This document shows positions 56,001-64,000 of a stretch of DNA of 64,000 nt, piece by piece. Under the pieces are notes generated by a model. The model made no database searches, was not told the DNA's origin, and was given only the letters and a program-made list of their open reading frames with translations. Made by a program: the position numbers and the translations under genes. The stretch covers positions 1,860,001-1,924,000 of the forward strand of contig NZ_CP131601.1 of NCBI RefSeq assembly GCF_030685535.1. Direction: 5' to 3'. The first letter of the stretch is position 1, and every line of letters begins with the position of its first letter. Origin of the DNA: Photobacterium leiognathi (GTDB lineage Bacteria; Pseudomonadota; Gammaproteobacteria; Enterobacterales; Vibrionaceae).

Positions 56001-58955
56001 TTAGCATGGGGTAATTGCACACACATTACTCTGCTTAAGCAGTACCATCGCCGCATCAATATTCACTGCTGGGCTAAAATAAAAACCTTGAATGTAGTGG
56101 CATCCCATTTTAGATAACAGTTGAAGTTGTGCTTTTGTTTCAACACCTTCCGCCACAACATCTAGATGAAGTTTACGGCTCATATCCATAACAAGTGAGA
56201 CTAAAATCTGACTTTCAACACTCTGCTCAATATCAACAATGAAATTGCGGTCAATTTTTATCACATTCGGCTTATTCGCAATAATTGCCGACATCGACGA
56301 GTAACCTGTACCGAAATCATCAATCGCAACACAGATACCTTTTTGTGCGAACTCTGATAATAATTCTAAAATATTATTACCTTCATCAAGTGCAGCAGAC
56401 TCAGTGATCTCAATCATGATCTTGTTATACGCTAACCCATGCTCATCAATAATGTCGTAAATATACTTTTGATCGTACAACGCAAATTCACGAACAGAGC
56501 GATTGATAGACATACAAATGTCATCATAGCCTTGGTTATGCATGTAGGCTAAATCACGACAAGCTTGTTCAAATACGACTCGCCCTAATTGCCCTATCAA
56601 ACCATAGGTTTCTGCCATCTCTATGAAGATAACGGGCGATATGTACCCTTCTTCTTCATCAAACCAGCGTGTTAATGCTTCAAACTTGCAGATTTTACCA
56701 GTTTCAATATCAACAATAGGTTGATAATAAACTTGGATTTTTTTCTCTGTAATAGCTTTAATTAAACGATCTTTTAGACGTAATTTTCGAATGTATTCAG
56801 ATTGTAACTGCGCATCGTAAATTGAAATCCCATTACGCCCATTCCGTTTTTGCTCGTACATGGCATAGTCAGCATTCTTTAACAATGCTTGATGGGTAAC
56901 ACCACTTTCAGGGTAAGTTGATATGCCAATACTAATGGTGACATTAAACTGAAGTGCATCAATAAGAATAGGCACTGATAACGCACGCATTAATTTTCGC
57001 GCATACTGCTTGGCAAACTCTGATGATTTCCCTTTAAGCAATATAGCGAACTCATCGCCACCATAACGGCACACTAAGGTCTCTTTCGAACAAAAATCTA
57101 ATAAGATCTCTGCAATATGCTTCAGCAACTTATCGCCAACATCATGACCATAAAGATCGTTGATTGACTTAAAATCATCTAAATCAATAAACAACACTGA
57201 AAACTCTTGGTTGCAGCCACCTTTTTTTACTTGCTCACATACCGAATTGATCTCCTGCTCTACTCTTTCAGTAAAACAGCGACGATTCATTAATGTGGTT
57301 AAAGCATCATTATTTGCGTAGAACAACAACTCTTTTTCTGTTTGTTGACGCACGCTGATATCATGAAACACACCAACATAATTGACAACTTCATGGTTAT
57401 CATCCTCAACTTTGTTGATCGTCATTTCTTCAGGATAGACATTGCCATTCTTACGACGATTGTATAGCTGACCTTTCCATTGCCCTGTGTGTTCAACACA
57501 ATCCCACATTTCTTCGTAGAACGCTTTATCATGAAATCCTGATGCCAAAATTCGAGGATCTTTACCAATCACTTCTTCACTGCTATAGCCTGTTACAGCC
57601 TCAAATGACTGGTTCACGGTAACAATATGATTATTGCTGTCAGTGATCACGATACATTCAGATGTGTTATCAAAAACAGTTTTAGCCAAATTCAGCTGCT
57701 GAACGGTTGAGACAGAATCTGTAATATCTGTCAGTACACCAGCAACCTTTTCGGTGTCACCAAACGCATTAACAGCAACCACTGAGCCCTGACATTGAAA
57801 CCAATGCTCAATATACGAAATGTTTGTCACATATTTAGGGTTCAAACGAAAATCAAAGCATAGCGATTGAGAATCGTTATTTCTCAATTTTCTAATCGCA
57901 TCTAAAACAACTTTTCTTTCGTCTTTATGAATTAAACGCATTAACTCATACAATGAGTGAATCACACGTTCTTCTATTTTTAATATGTCCCAAACTTTTG
58001 GAGATGTGACTTTTTCACGAGTATTAAAATGATATTCCCATACCCCTTCAGCGACGGCATTATATGTAATATGTAACTTATCTGAAGTTTTAGATAACTC
58101 TGTAGAAATGTGATAAAACTCGCTTATATCTTGAATAATGCCACGAATAAGCGTTGTTTTACCATTATCATCTTTAATAAGTGCTGATTCTTTACGAACG
58201 TACTTTATTTTCCCACTAGGTAATAAAAGGCGATAAATAATATTATATCCCGTATGTTCGGAAGTAATAATATTATTCATAAAGGTAATAACACGCTCTC
58301 TATCTTCAGGATGGATTGAGCTGTGCACAAATTTAAGATCAGGATGCAAGCAATTCTCTAACTCGTAAATACGGCAAGCTTCTTTGCTCCATGTATAGGT
58401 ATTGGTTAATACATCCCACTGCCAATTACCTAATTTAGCGACGCGTTGGGACGCCTCCATCTCACCAAGTAGCAGTTTTTGCTCTGATAGTAATGCCAAA
58501 TATTGTAATTCTGAGCCAAGTAAATGCCCCATCTCTTCAGACCAATCGATCTGTTCTTGTGATAAAACAAACGGATGCAGAAATAAGCATACGACGATAC
58601 CAATAACATCGTCATGAGGAGAGATAACTGGAATACCAAGATAGGATTCAAACTGATGTTCAACCATCAATTTATCTTTGGGATAATCAGAGTATGCGTG
58701 AGCTTCGATGAGATAAATCGCACCGCTTTCTAACACTTTCAGACATGGCACATCCTCTAATAGATAACTTATCGCATTATCAGTAATGACACCGTCAATG
58801 TAATAGGCTAATGATGTTGCCTTGGTGCAACTCTTATTAAAATAGGCGATGTAGTAATGGTCAGGCTGTAACTCATTAAATATTGACTGCATGGTATGTG
58901 ATATAAAATCTTTACCATATTGATTTCGCTTTAATGCTTTTAATGCAGTAACCAT
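56001..58955 (-). CDS. GAF-PAS-GGDEF-EAL c-di-GMP signalling protein
   Basis: 984 residues from ATG 58955, preceded by AGGTTTGAG; a TTG at 58991 would add 12. No membrane helix. GAF-like domain (about 10-155), PAS domains (about 165-280, 295-410 and 425-540, the last with CIVITDSNNHIVTVNQSFEA), GGDEF with intact motif (CRYGGDEFAILL), and EAL with FEALTRWFD, MIEITESAALDEG, DDFGTGYSSMSAI, AEGVETKAQ. Both cyclase and phosphodiesterase motifs are complete, so net activity cannot be told; no RxxD inhibitory site precedes GGDEF. Confidence 0.9.
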   Translation of the reverse strand: MVTALKALKRNQYGKDFISHTMQSIFNELQPDHYYIAYFNKSCTKATSLAYYIDGVITDNAISYLLEDVPCLKVLESGAIYLIEAHAYSDYPKDKLMVEHQFESYLGIPVISPHDDVIGIVVCLFLHPFVLSQEQIDWSEEMGHLLGSELQYLALLSEQKLLLGEMEASQRVAKLGNWQWDVLTNTYTWSKEACRIYELENCLHPDLKFVHSSIHPEDRERVITFMNNIITSEHTGYNIIYRLLLPSGKIKYVRKESALIKDDNGKTTLIRGIIQDISEFYHISTELSKTSDKLHITYNAVAEGVWEYHFNTREKVTSPKVWDILKIEERVIHSLYELMRLIHKDERKVVLDAIRKLRNNDSQSLCFDFRLNPKYVTNISYIEHWFQCQGSVVAVNAFGDTEKVAGVLTDITDSVSTVQQLNLAKTVFDNTSECIVITDSNNHIVTVNQSFEAVTGYSSEEVIGKDPRILASGFHDKAFYEEMWDCVEHTGQWKGQLYNRRKNGNVYPEEMTINKVEDDNHEVVNYVGVFHDISVRQQTEKELLFYANNDALTTLMNRRCFTERVEQEINSVCEQVKKGGCNQEFSVLFIDLDDFKSINDLYGHDVGDKLLKHIAEILLDFCSKETLVCRYGGDEFAILLKGKSSEFAKQYARKLMRALSVPILIDALQFNVTISIGISTYPESGVTHQALLKNADYAMYEQKRNGRNGISIYDAQLQSEYIRKLRLKDRLIKAITEKKIQVYYQPIVDIETGKICKFEALTRWFDEEEGYISPVIFIEMAETYGLIGQLGRVVFEQACRDLAYMHNQGYDDICMSINRSVREFALYDQKYIYDIIDEHGLAYNKIMIEITESAALDEGNNILELLSEFAQKGICVAIDDFGTGYSSMSAIIANKPNVIKIDRNFIVDIEQSVESQILVSLVMDMSRKLHLDVVAEGVETKAQLQLLSKMGCHYIQGFYFSPAVNIDAAMVLLKQSNVCAITPC

Positions 58956-59342
58956 TAAATTCTCAAACCTAAGATAATTGTAATATGTCAAAAAAGTATA
59001 GAGCGCATAATGTACAATACCACTTTATTTAAAAGAAGTTTATTGACAATTAACTTTCGCTTTATTACTTCAATCTTGATTTATATCAGTTTACTTATTA
59101 CGCTCGCACTAATAAATAATATCTTTTATTACTCTTTTAAATATCCATATAAAACAACATGAATATTATTAATTCTCAATCATATGTTTAATTAATTCTC
59201 ATTGTTTTATTGGTAGTACTAATAATTAACACAGTAACGATAAAGTAAAACAATTTTAAAACACATCCTGAATATTTATTCCCAATCAATAATGTAAACA
59301 CTACGCACTCTCATAAACCGATCATCTGACCTGATTCAAATA
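58956..59342. other. Intergenic region with no visible gene
   Basis: About 390 nt, strongly AT-rich, upstream of the GGDEF-EAL gene and downstream of the oxygenase gene. It must hold the leftward promoter of the signalling gene; no operator was recognised. Confidence 0.4.
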
Positions 59343-59371
59343 CAAAAAAGAGAGTCAAATGACTCTCTTTC
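59343..59371 (-). terminator. Terminator of the 2OG-Fe(II) oxygenase gene
   Basis: Ten-bp stem AAAGAGAGTC/GACTCTCTTT with a 4-nt loop; the T-run lies on the minus strand, directly after the leftward gene. Confidence 0.88.
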
Positions 59372-59380
59372 TTTTAATGA

Positions 59381-59989
59381 TTAGCGTGCAATATCTAACT
59401 GATTACCTGTTACACCATTAGTACGGAACCAACCTGCGATACTGAAACGTCGCTGTGTAGCTGGTAATACTTCGTGTGGAAACATTTCTGATAAGAAGAC
59501 CACCAAACGTCCCGCTTTTGGATCTAATGTAGCAAGCTCATTATCGTCAAGATCATACATCTTAAGACGACCACCATGCTCAGGCTTCCAATCATCATTG
59601 AGATAGAACACAGTAGTAAGTTTACGGTTCTCTTGACCACGGAAACAATCAAGGTGTTTTTGGTAAAAGTCACCTTGCTCATATTTGGCAAAATGCGCTT
59701 CGTATTCGAATAAACCAAGATAGAAATGACGATTCACTTCTAAACGGATCTCATTCATGCGCTTTAGAAAGTCAGCGACAGGCTCACCCATCTCATTCGA
59801 TAACCATTGAATTTTATCACTTCGAATAGACTTTTGGGTCATGTATTCATCATTACGACCAATGCCAGCTTGGCTCCAGTCTTGCGGAATACAATCTTTT
59901 AGTGCTTTAACCTCATCCTGAGTTAAAAAGTCATCCCAGACAAACCAACCTTGAGTAAATAAGGCATCAATAAGTTTGTCGTAATTCAT
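59381..59989 (-). CDS. 2-oxoglutarate/Fe(II)-dependent oxygenase (SM-20/prolyl-hydroxylase-like)
   Basis: 202-residue non-heme iron oxygenase. The iron triad is His112 and Asp114 (QKHLDCFRG) and His172 (MFPHEVLPA), with Arg181 for 2-oxoglutarate (RRFSIAGWF). Substrate unknown; bacterial relatives hydroxylate prolyl residues of proteins such as EF-Tu. Monocistronic. Confidence 0.88.
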   Translation of the reverse strand: MNYDKLIDALFTQGWFVWDDFLTQDEVKALKDCIPQDWSQAGIGRNDEYMTQKSIRSDKIQWLSNEMGEPVADFLKRMNEIRLEVNRHFYLGLFEYEAHFAKYEQGDFYQKHLDCFRGQENRKLTTVFYLNDDWKPEHGGRLKMYDLDDNELATLDPKAGRLVVFLSEMFPHEVLPATQRRFSIAGWFRTNGVTGNQLDIAR

Positions 59990-60126
59990 ATTCGTTCCAA
60001 TCGAAATAAAAAAGGCTTTATAGCGCTAGATCTCTCATACGACAAATCATAAATTTTATACTTAACTTAAAAATTTCTGCTCAATAAACACATTGTTACA
60101 CTGTTAATTATTCGTCATATCACATA

Positions 60127-60456
60127 CTAAAATAGATGGTACTGAGCTTGTCCATGTCGTTTTAAATCATCTATAGAATCAACCTGTTGAAAATGCTCAA
60201 CCCAAGCAATATTGCTTCGTGGAAATTCAACTTTAACGGCTTTTTTTATCTGTTTTTTTAACGCGTTGGCATCTACCGTTATCATTTGATCACTATAGCC
60301 AAATTGTTTGAAGCTATATTCAGCTTCAGACTGTTTTAAAACGCAAAAACCACGATCTTTTTTAAAGGTCAGCACTTCAAATGCATCACCAATCGTCATG
60401 GTTTTTATAAAGCGTTCACAGCTGACTTCTACATGAGAAATATGAATCTTTGACAT
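60127..60456 (-). CDS. Unknown protein, second gene of a tight pair
   Basis: 109 residues, not recognised. AGGAGG precedes ATG 60456 by 7 nt and the gene starts 8 nt after the stop of its partner, so the two are co-expressed. Mixed alpha/beta pattern (HVEVSCERFIKTMTIGDAFE), Lys-rich middle (ALKKQIKKAVKVEF), no export signal. Confidence 0.6.
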   Translation of the reverse strand: MSKIHISHVEVSCERFIKTMTIGDAFEVLTFKKDRGFCVLKQSEAEYSFKQFGYSDQMITVDANALKKQIKKAVKVEFPRSNIAWVEHFQQVDSIDDLKRHGQAQYHLF

Positions 60457-60464
60457 ATCGCCTC

Positions 60465-60785
60465 CTAATCAAGTAGATCGGTCTTTGCTAACAACTTACA
60501 GAAATGTGCCTTTATTAATACATCACTAATAAAGAAAACAGTAATCGTATTATCGGCAACGGTGAATGCCACTCGAAAAGCAGTATCAGCAGCAACTACG
60601 ATCTTATATTCCAGTACTCGATGTTTTTGGTACATGCCATGAGGTACTGATTTAATCTTGCCATTATGTAGCGTTAGTAAGGTAGGAAGACGCTCATGGA
60701 GATCATTCATAATCGCTGCTTCATGTTCCGCGTATTGATGAAAGAACTTACGTAAGTGACGATTTTCGGCAATAAAAATATTCAT
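60465..60785 (-). CDS. Unknown protein, first gene of a tight pair
   Basis: 106 residues from ATG 60785 (CAGG upstream; a TTG two codons earlier is in frame). N-terminal helical part (HLRKFFHQYAEHEAAIM) then a beta-rich part (HRVLEYKIVVAADTAFRVAF, NTITVFFISDVLIKAHF) that loosely recalls RelE/HigB-type small toxins. This likeness is weak and no function is assigned. Confidence 0.6.
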   Translation of the reverse strand: MNIFIAENRHLRKFFHQYAEHEAAIMNDLHERLPTLLTLHNGKIKSVPHGMYQKHRVLEYKIVVAADTAFRVAFTVADNTITVFFISDVLIKAHFCKLLAKTDLLD

Positions 60786-61100
60786 AATCAACCTGATATA
60801 ACGTATTTCATATAAACATACGCTCGTCTCTTTATTTATTAAATATGAATTATTTAAAACAAAGGTTCAGAAAATCTTAACCTAATGTTTAAGCAGAAAT
60901 GATGAGAGAAAGGTATGTGACCGTTATAACTGGCATTTGGAGTCGTCAATGTAGAATTAGTGTCCTTACCCTCAATCTACGAAAAATGACTCCAAGTGAT
61001 AAAATAGGAATTATCAAATTTGCATATAGATATGCTTTATAAAAGAGTCGGCAGCATGAAGAGTTTTGATTTAAAGAGTGACTAAAAAGTAAACGTTTTA
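60786..61100. other. Intergenic region holding a palindromic element
   Basis: 315 nt between two leftward transcription units. It contains the imperfect palindrome 60937-60995; otherwise AT-rich with no frame. Confidence 0.4.
60937..60995. repeat. Imperfect palindrome, possible small dispersed repeat
   Basis: Arms TTGGAGTC...GTAGA (60937-60955) and TCTAC...GACTCCAA (60975-60995) around a loop of about 20 nt (containing TAGTGTCCTTACCCTCAA). GC content is above its surroundings. No second copy was seen in the window. It may be a REP/MITE-like element or a 3' mRNA hairpin. Confidence 0.5.
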
Positions 61101-61574
61101 TCAATCCAAAGATAACGAGTAGTTAATTAAAGAGCGCTTCCCTAAAATATCTTCAATTACAATTCTTTTTGCATAAAGGCTCCGTGCTTGTTCGTCTAAA
61201 ACTATTTTTGAACTAAAAAAAGAATTATTTCCTATATAACCGTTAGCACGATTCATTACAAACTTACCATTATAATAGTAAGCATTATGAAAATTGATAT
61301 ACTCCAAGTTAGATAGTATTAGAGTACCATCAGAATAACTAAACCTCTTTTTGGCTGCTTTTTCATCATAAACCATTATCATCATCGTTGAAGAATTAGA
61401 CAATTTTATATCTTCTTTTTGTGTCTTCGCTTTTATCTTATATTGCAATACAGGCTTGTGATCGACTAATTGATATTTCTCATATAAGACTCCACTCATA
61501 ACAAAAACACCACTGGCAGCACATGCTGCCAGTGGTTGTAAACATGTAATTAATACAAGTAAAACTTTTATCAT
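61101..61574 (-). CDS. Exported protein, unknown function
   Basis: 157 residues, not recognised. Signal sequence MIKVLLVLITCLQPLAACAA; LAAC could be a lipobox. The mature part is predicted mostly beta (LYEKYQLVDHKPVLQYKIKA, VMNRANGYIGNNSFFSSKIV). Its ATG overlaps the stop of the upstream lipoprotein gene by one base, so they are translationally coupled and may act together. Confidence 0.65.
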   Translation of the reverse strand: MIKVLLVLITCLQPLAACAASGVFVMSGVLYEKYQLVDHKPVLQYKIKAKTQKEDIKLSNSSTMMIMVYDEKAAKKRFSYSDGTLILSNLEYINFHNAYYYNGKFVMNRANGYIGNNSFFSSKIVLDEQARSLYAKRIVIEDILGKRSLINYSLSLD

Positions 61575-63406
61575 TATTGCAGTGTAGTTAAGAAATCACA
61601 CTGTACAAAAACACCATCATTATTCTTTTCTTCACATGAAGGAACAATAGTATCTAGTTTTCCGCCAGTAATAGTGAAGTTCAACTCGTGGCTTGCAGGC
61701 ATACCTTCTAACATATAGCCATAAGAATCATGATTACCTAAATACTCTCCTTTAAACTTTTGTATGTAACAAGTAGGCGAGTTCATATACTTAGACATCT
61801 CATTATCTATTACACATGTGTATTTATTTTCAGATATAGATAAATCTTCTCGCCCAATCGCTGTATTTAGCATGTATGCTGCTTGAATATTCAATTTCGC
61901 TTTTACATCATCATCTGAAAAATCAAATAACACATCAGCCCCATTATCAGCTTGTAAATGTTGATTCAAGTTATCAAGTAATGGTTGTAAATCTGTAAGT
62001 TCTTCTTTGTTTAAAAACTCAGATAAATCCACTTTAGTATCTGCGATTTCAACAGCGTCACGTAATGATTTTAAAGCTGTTGCTAAATAAATAGGATCTT
62101 GGCGTAATGTAAATACAGTCTTATCTTCAATCCACTCAACAGGAAATGCTGAAGCTCGCTCATACTCAGCAGAAACAATAGGGTAATCAACAGATCCTAA
62201 ATAACCAAACTCATATTCAACTGGATCTGGATTAATATCACCATACTTCCCAGCTTTCACTGTTAAGTTCTTCGCAGTTTGTACCAAGTAGTTTTCATCA
62301 CTTCCTGCATTATATGCAGCAATAGTACTTAGCATATTAGCGACAGTTAAAGCTACCACACGTAAAGACTGTGCATTTTGGTAAGTTAAGTGGTTCTCTT
62401 CACTTTGAGTATAGATAGCGACACGATTAACATTTGCAAAACTAACAGCAAGCTTATCACTCGCAGCAATTAATTTATTCGCTAATGTAAATAGTAATTT
62501 AGAGTCAGCGTCTGTCGAAGCCAAAGCATGATTAAAGTCACCTTTAATGATTAATTCAGGTGTTTTATTTACTGCATAATCAATAGCTTGTGGCAGCAAG
62601 CTATCATAGTTAAATAGAGCATCAACTTGAGAATAATCAAACTCAACACGTTGCTTTACATGTTCATCATTTAGTACTTCTGCGATTTCAATCACAGCCT
62701 TAAGCACATCAATATCAGCATTGTTACTATCATCACCTTGATCAAGGATCTGCTTGTATTCAGCTAACTTTGTTTGATAATTTTGTTTATGCAATTCAGG
62801 AATAATTGATTCTATATCTTTTACGATTTTTTCAACAGCAAGACTATGGAAGCCTTTCACTTTTGGTACATTAGAATCAAGATGTTTTTTTGCATCAGCA
62901 AATGACACTACATTTTCAGTAGGAACACCTGCATCAATAAGTGCTTTTAAGAAATCAGTTTCTTCTTTATCAAAAAGATCTGATGGTAGTTTAGATGCAT
63001 CATATTCAGCAACATTAATACCATTTTCAGGATTTCCATCTGCATCTATACTTTGCAATAAAGACGCAATTTTAACAGCATGTGACGCAGTACCTGCAAT
63101 AGCATAAGGTGTAATAATAGATGAATCTGCAGATACTTTTGTAGAACCTAGCTTAAAACTATTTAAACTAAAGTCACATTGTTGGCCATCTTTAGTCTTA
63201 AACAGACCTTCAGAATCTGTTTGACCATTGTTCTCGCCACAAATATAAGTTAGACCAGAAACGGCACTATCGATAAATTTTGCATCAATTACCGTTTTTT
63301 TGGATTCAGACGCTGATGAGTCAGAGTCACTACCTCCACAACCAACAAGACCGATAGATAAAGCTGGAATCAATAAAGCCAACGCTGTTTTTGGATATCT
63401 CATCAT
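61574..63406 (-). CDS. Large lipoprotein, unknown function
   Basis: 610 residues from ATG 63406 (or 609 from the next ATG at 63403); AAGAG precedes both. Lipobox LVGC in ALSIGLVGCGGSDSDSS. After a Ser/Asp-rich linker comes a domain with IDSAVSGLTYICGENNGQTD and SEGLFKTKDGQQCDF, seen in surface lipoproteins of Vibrio and Shewanella, then a long helical region (about 130-480) and a Cys-containing C-terminus (MNSPTCYIQKF, VPSCEEK, VQCDF). Function unknown. First gene of a pair with the exported protein downstream. Confidence 0.75.
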   Translation of the reverse strand: MMRYPKTALALLIPALSIGLVGCGGSDSDSSASESKKTVIDAKFIDSAVSGLTYICGENNGQTDSEGLFKTKDGQQCDFSLNSFKLGSTKVSADSSIITPYAIAGTASHAVKIASLLQSIDADGNPENGINVAEYDASKLPSDLFDKEETDFLKALIDAGVPTENVVSFADAKKHLDSNVPKVKGFHSLAVEKIVKDIESIIPELHKQNYQTKLAEYKQILDQGDDSNNADIDVLKAVIEIAEVLNDEHVKQRVEFDYSQVDALFNYDSLLPQAIDYAVNKTPELIIKGDFNHALASTDADSKLLFTLANKLIAASDKLAVSFANVNRVAIYTQSEENHLTYQNAQSLRVVALTVANMLSTIAAYNAGSDENYLVQTAKNLTVKAGKYGDINPDPVEYEFGYLGSVDYPIVSAEYERASAFPVEWIEDKTVFTLRQDPIYLATALKSLRDAVEIADTKVDLSEFLNKEELTDLQPLLDNLNQHLQADNGADVLFDFSDDDVKAKLNIQAAYMLNTAIGREDLSISENKYTCVIDNEMSKYMNSPTCYIQKFKGEYLGNHDSYGYMLEGMPASHELNFTITGGKLDTIVPSCEEKNNDGVFVQCDFLTTLQ

Positions 63407-63552
63407 TTTTCTCTTTATAAACAATAAACAAAGCACAAAAGTGCAACCATCGAAATAATACATCATACGCACCTTTTTGCACGTGATATTACCCGCAATT
63501 AATTGCTTATAAAGAGTGTGTTTATGTTGAACTATAATCGGTAATAGGTGGG

Positions 63553-64000
63553 TTAATTTACTTTCACTCTTAACTTATTCTTATTGTCACGATTCTGACG
63601 AATATGCTCATCACTTTGGATCATATCTGGTTGTTTTGCTAGGCGATCATAAAGTACAACGTTAACTGAAGCCGCCAAGTTCATACAACCAACTGTTGGT
63701 ACATACACAACATGATCAGCTTTATCAGCAACGTCCTGAGCAATAGAGCCATCTTCAGGGCCAAAGATATAGATTGCTTTTTCAGGGTGTTCAAAGTGAG
63801 GTAATAACGTTGCCCCTTCTGCAAAATCCACACACACAATTTTCATATCTTGTGGTAAATCGTCAAGGAAAGATTCAACACCTAACAACGGAATTGTCTG
63901 AGCCATCTTCTTGGTATCTGTCTGAAATTTCGCTGCCAAATCATAGCGAGTCCCCGTATATGTCACTGCGTCTGCTTTATAACAACCCGCCGCTCGCAAT
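63553..64000 (-). CDS. SpoU/TrmH-family RNA methyltransferase (5' end outside window)
   Basis: Only the C-terminal 149 residues are in the window; the frame is open to the right edge (ILRAAGCY-type start expected just beyond), so the apparent start at 63999 is internal. SPOUT trefoil-knot motifs: IYIFGPEDGSI and VVYVPTVGCMNLAASVNVVL, which bind SAM. The tail QNRDNKNKLRVKVN is basic. Target RNA unknown. Confidence 0.85.
   Translation of the reverse strand, partial: LRAAGCYKADAVTYTGTRYDLAAKFQTDTKKMAQTIPLLGVESFLDDLPQDMKIVCVDFAEGATLLPHFEHPEKAIYIFGPEDGSIAQDVADKADHVVYVPTVGCMNLAASVNVVLYDRLAKQPDMIQSDEHIRQNRDNKNKLRVKVN

Overview
The window looks like a chromosomal segment from a marine gammaproteobacterium of the family Vibrionaceae, most likely Photobacterium. 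The evidence is the tonB-exbB-exbD-hutBCD heme-uptake order, a cyclic-di-GMP-I riboswitch in front of a tfoX-family gene (as in Vibrio tfoY), a lysine riboswitch in front of an NhaC-type transporter, a chromosomal Qnr gene, a large secreted chitinase, and moderately AT-rich DNA with very AT-rich spacers. No rRNA, tRNA, CRISPR array, phage or complete IS element was seen. The species call is inference.

Layout. 1-4.7 kb: end of tonB, exbB, exbD and the heme ABC importer hutBCD, with hutB broken by one base in an A-tract. 5-7.1 kb: purR with a candidate PurR operator, then the riboswitch and tfoY. 7.46-7.73 kb: first copy of a 268-bp terminal-inverted-repeat element. 7.8-11.8 kb: AhpD-like ynjA, a DedA/flavin-disulfide-reductase fusion, and a frameshifted orphan ynjB. 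11.9-14.1 kb: the divergent punR/punC pair. 14.3-16.8 kb: two small proteins, then a COG0523 GTPase plus gamma-carbonic-anhydrase-like pair under a probable Zur box. 17.1-20.1 kb: the arginine importer artPIQM. 20.1-26.2 kb: an HcaT-like MFS gene with a Fur-like box, then a cbb3-oxidase cluster whose CcoP is fused to an alcohol-dehydrogenase-type triheme cytochrome (five CXXCH motifs); its ccoN carries an in-frame TGA and its ccoP a +1 frameshift. 26.3-28.2 kb: lysine riboswitch and lysW.

28.3-35.5 kb: gloA, a qnr gene, a cystatin-like lipoprotein, a tautomerase, a DsrE-like protein, a P-loop protein, a c-di-GMP phosphodiesterase candidate and a small hypothetical gene. 36.1-43.8 kb: gltS, an OFA-family MFS transporter and the general amino-acid importer aapJQMP. 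44-49.5 kb: a block resembling the enterobacterial yccA-tusE-yccX-rlmI-yccT group, interrupted by the second copy of the 268-bp element (opposite orientation) and a chemoreceptor. 49.8-54.8 kb: multidomain GH18 chitinase, an L,D-transpeptidase-like protein and an isochorismatase-fold protein lacking the usual cysteine. 54.9-64 kb, mostly on the minus strand: a small hypothetical protein, a HAD phosphatase, a GAF/PAS/GGDEF/EAL protein, a 2OG-Fe(II) oxygenase, a tight pair of unknown small genes, two exported unknowns, and an RNA methyltransferase cut by the right edge.

Themes: uptake of heme, arginine, other amino acids, lysine and purine nucleosides; metal-responsive control (Fur and Zur candidates); and c-di-GMP signalling (one riboswitch, two EAL proteins). 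Four conserved genes (hutB, ynjB, ccoN, ccoP) carry a single-base disabling change. This may mean gene decay or residual sequence errors, and raw reads would decide. The most unusual item is the pentaheme CcoP fusion in a cbb3 cluster without ccoQ.
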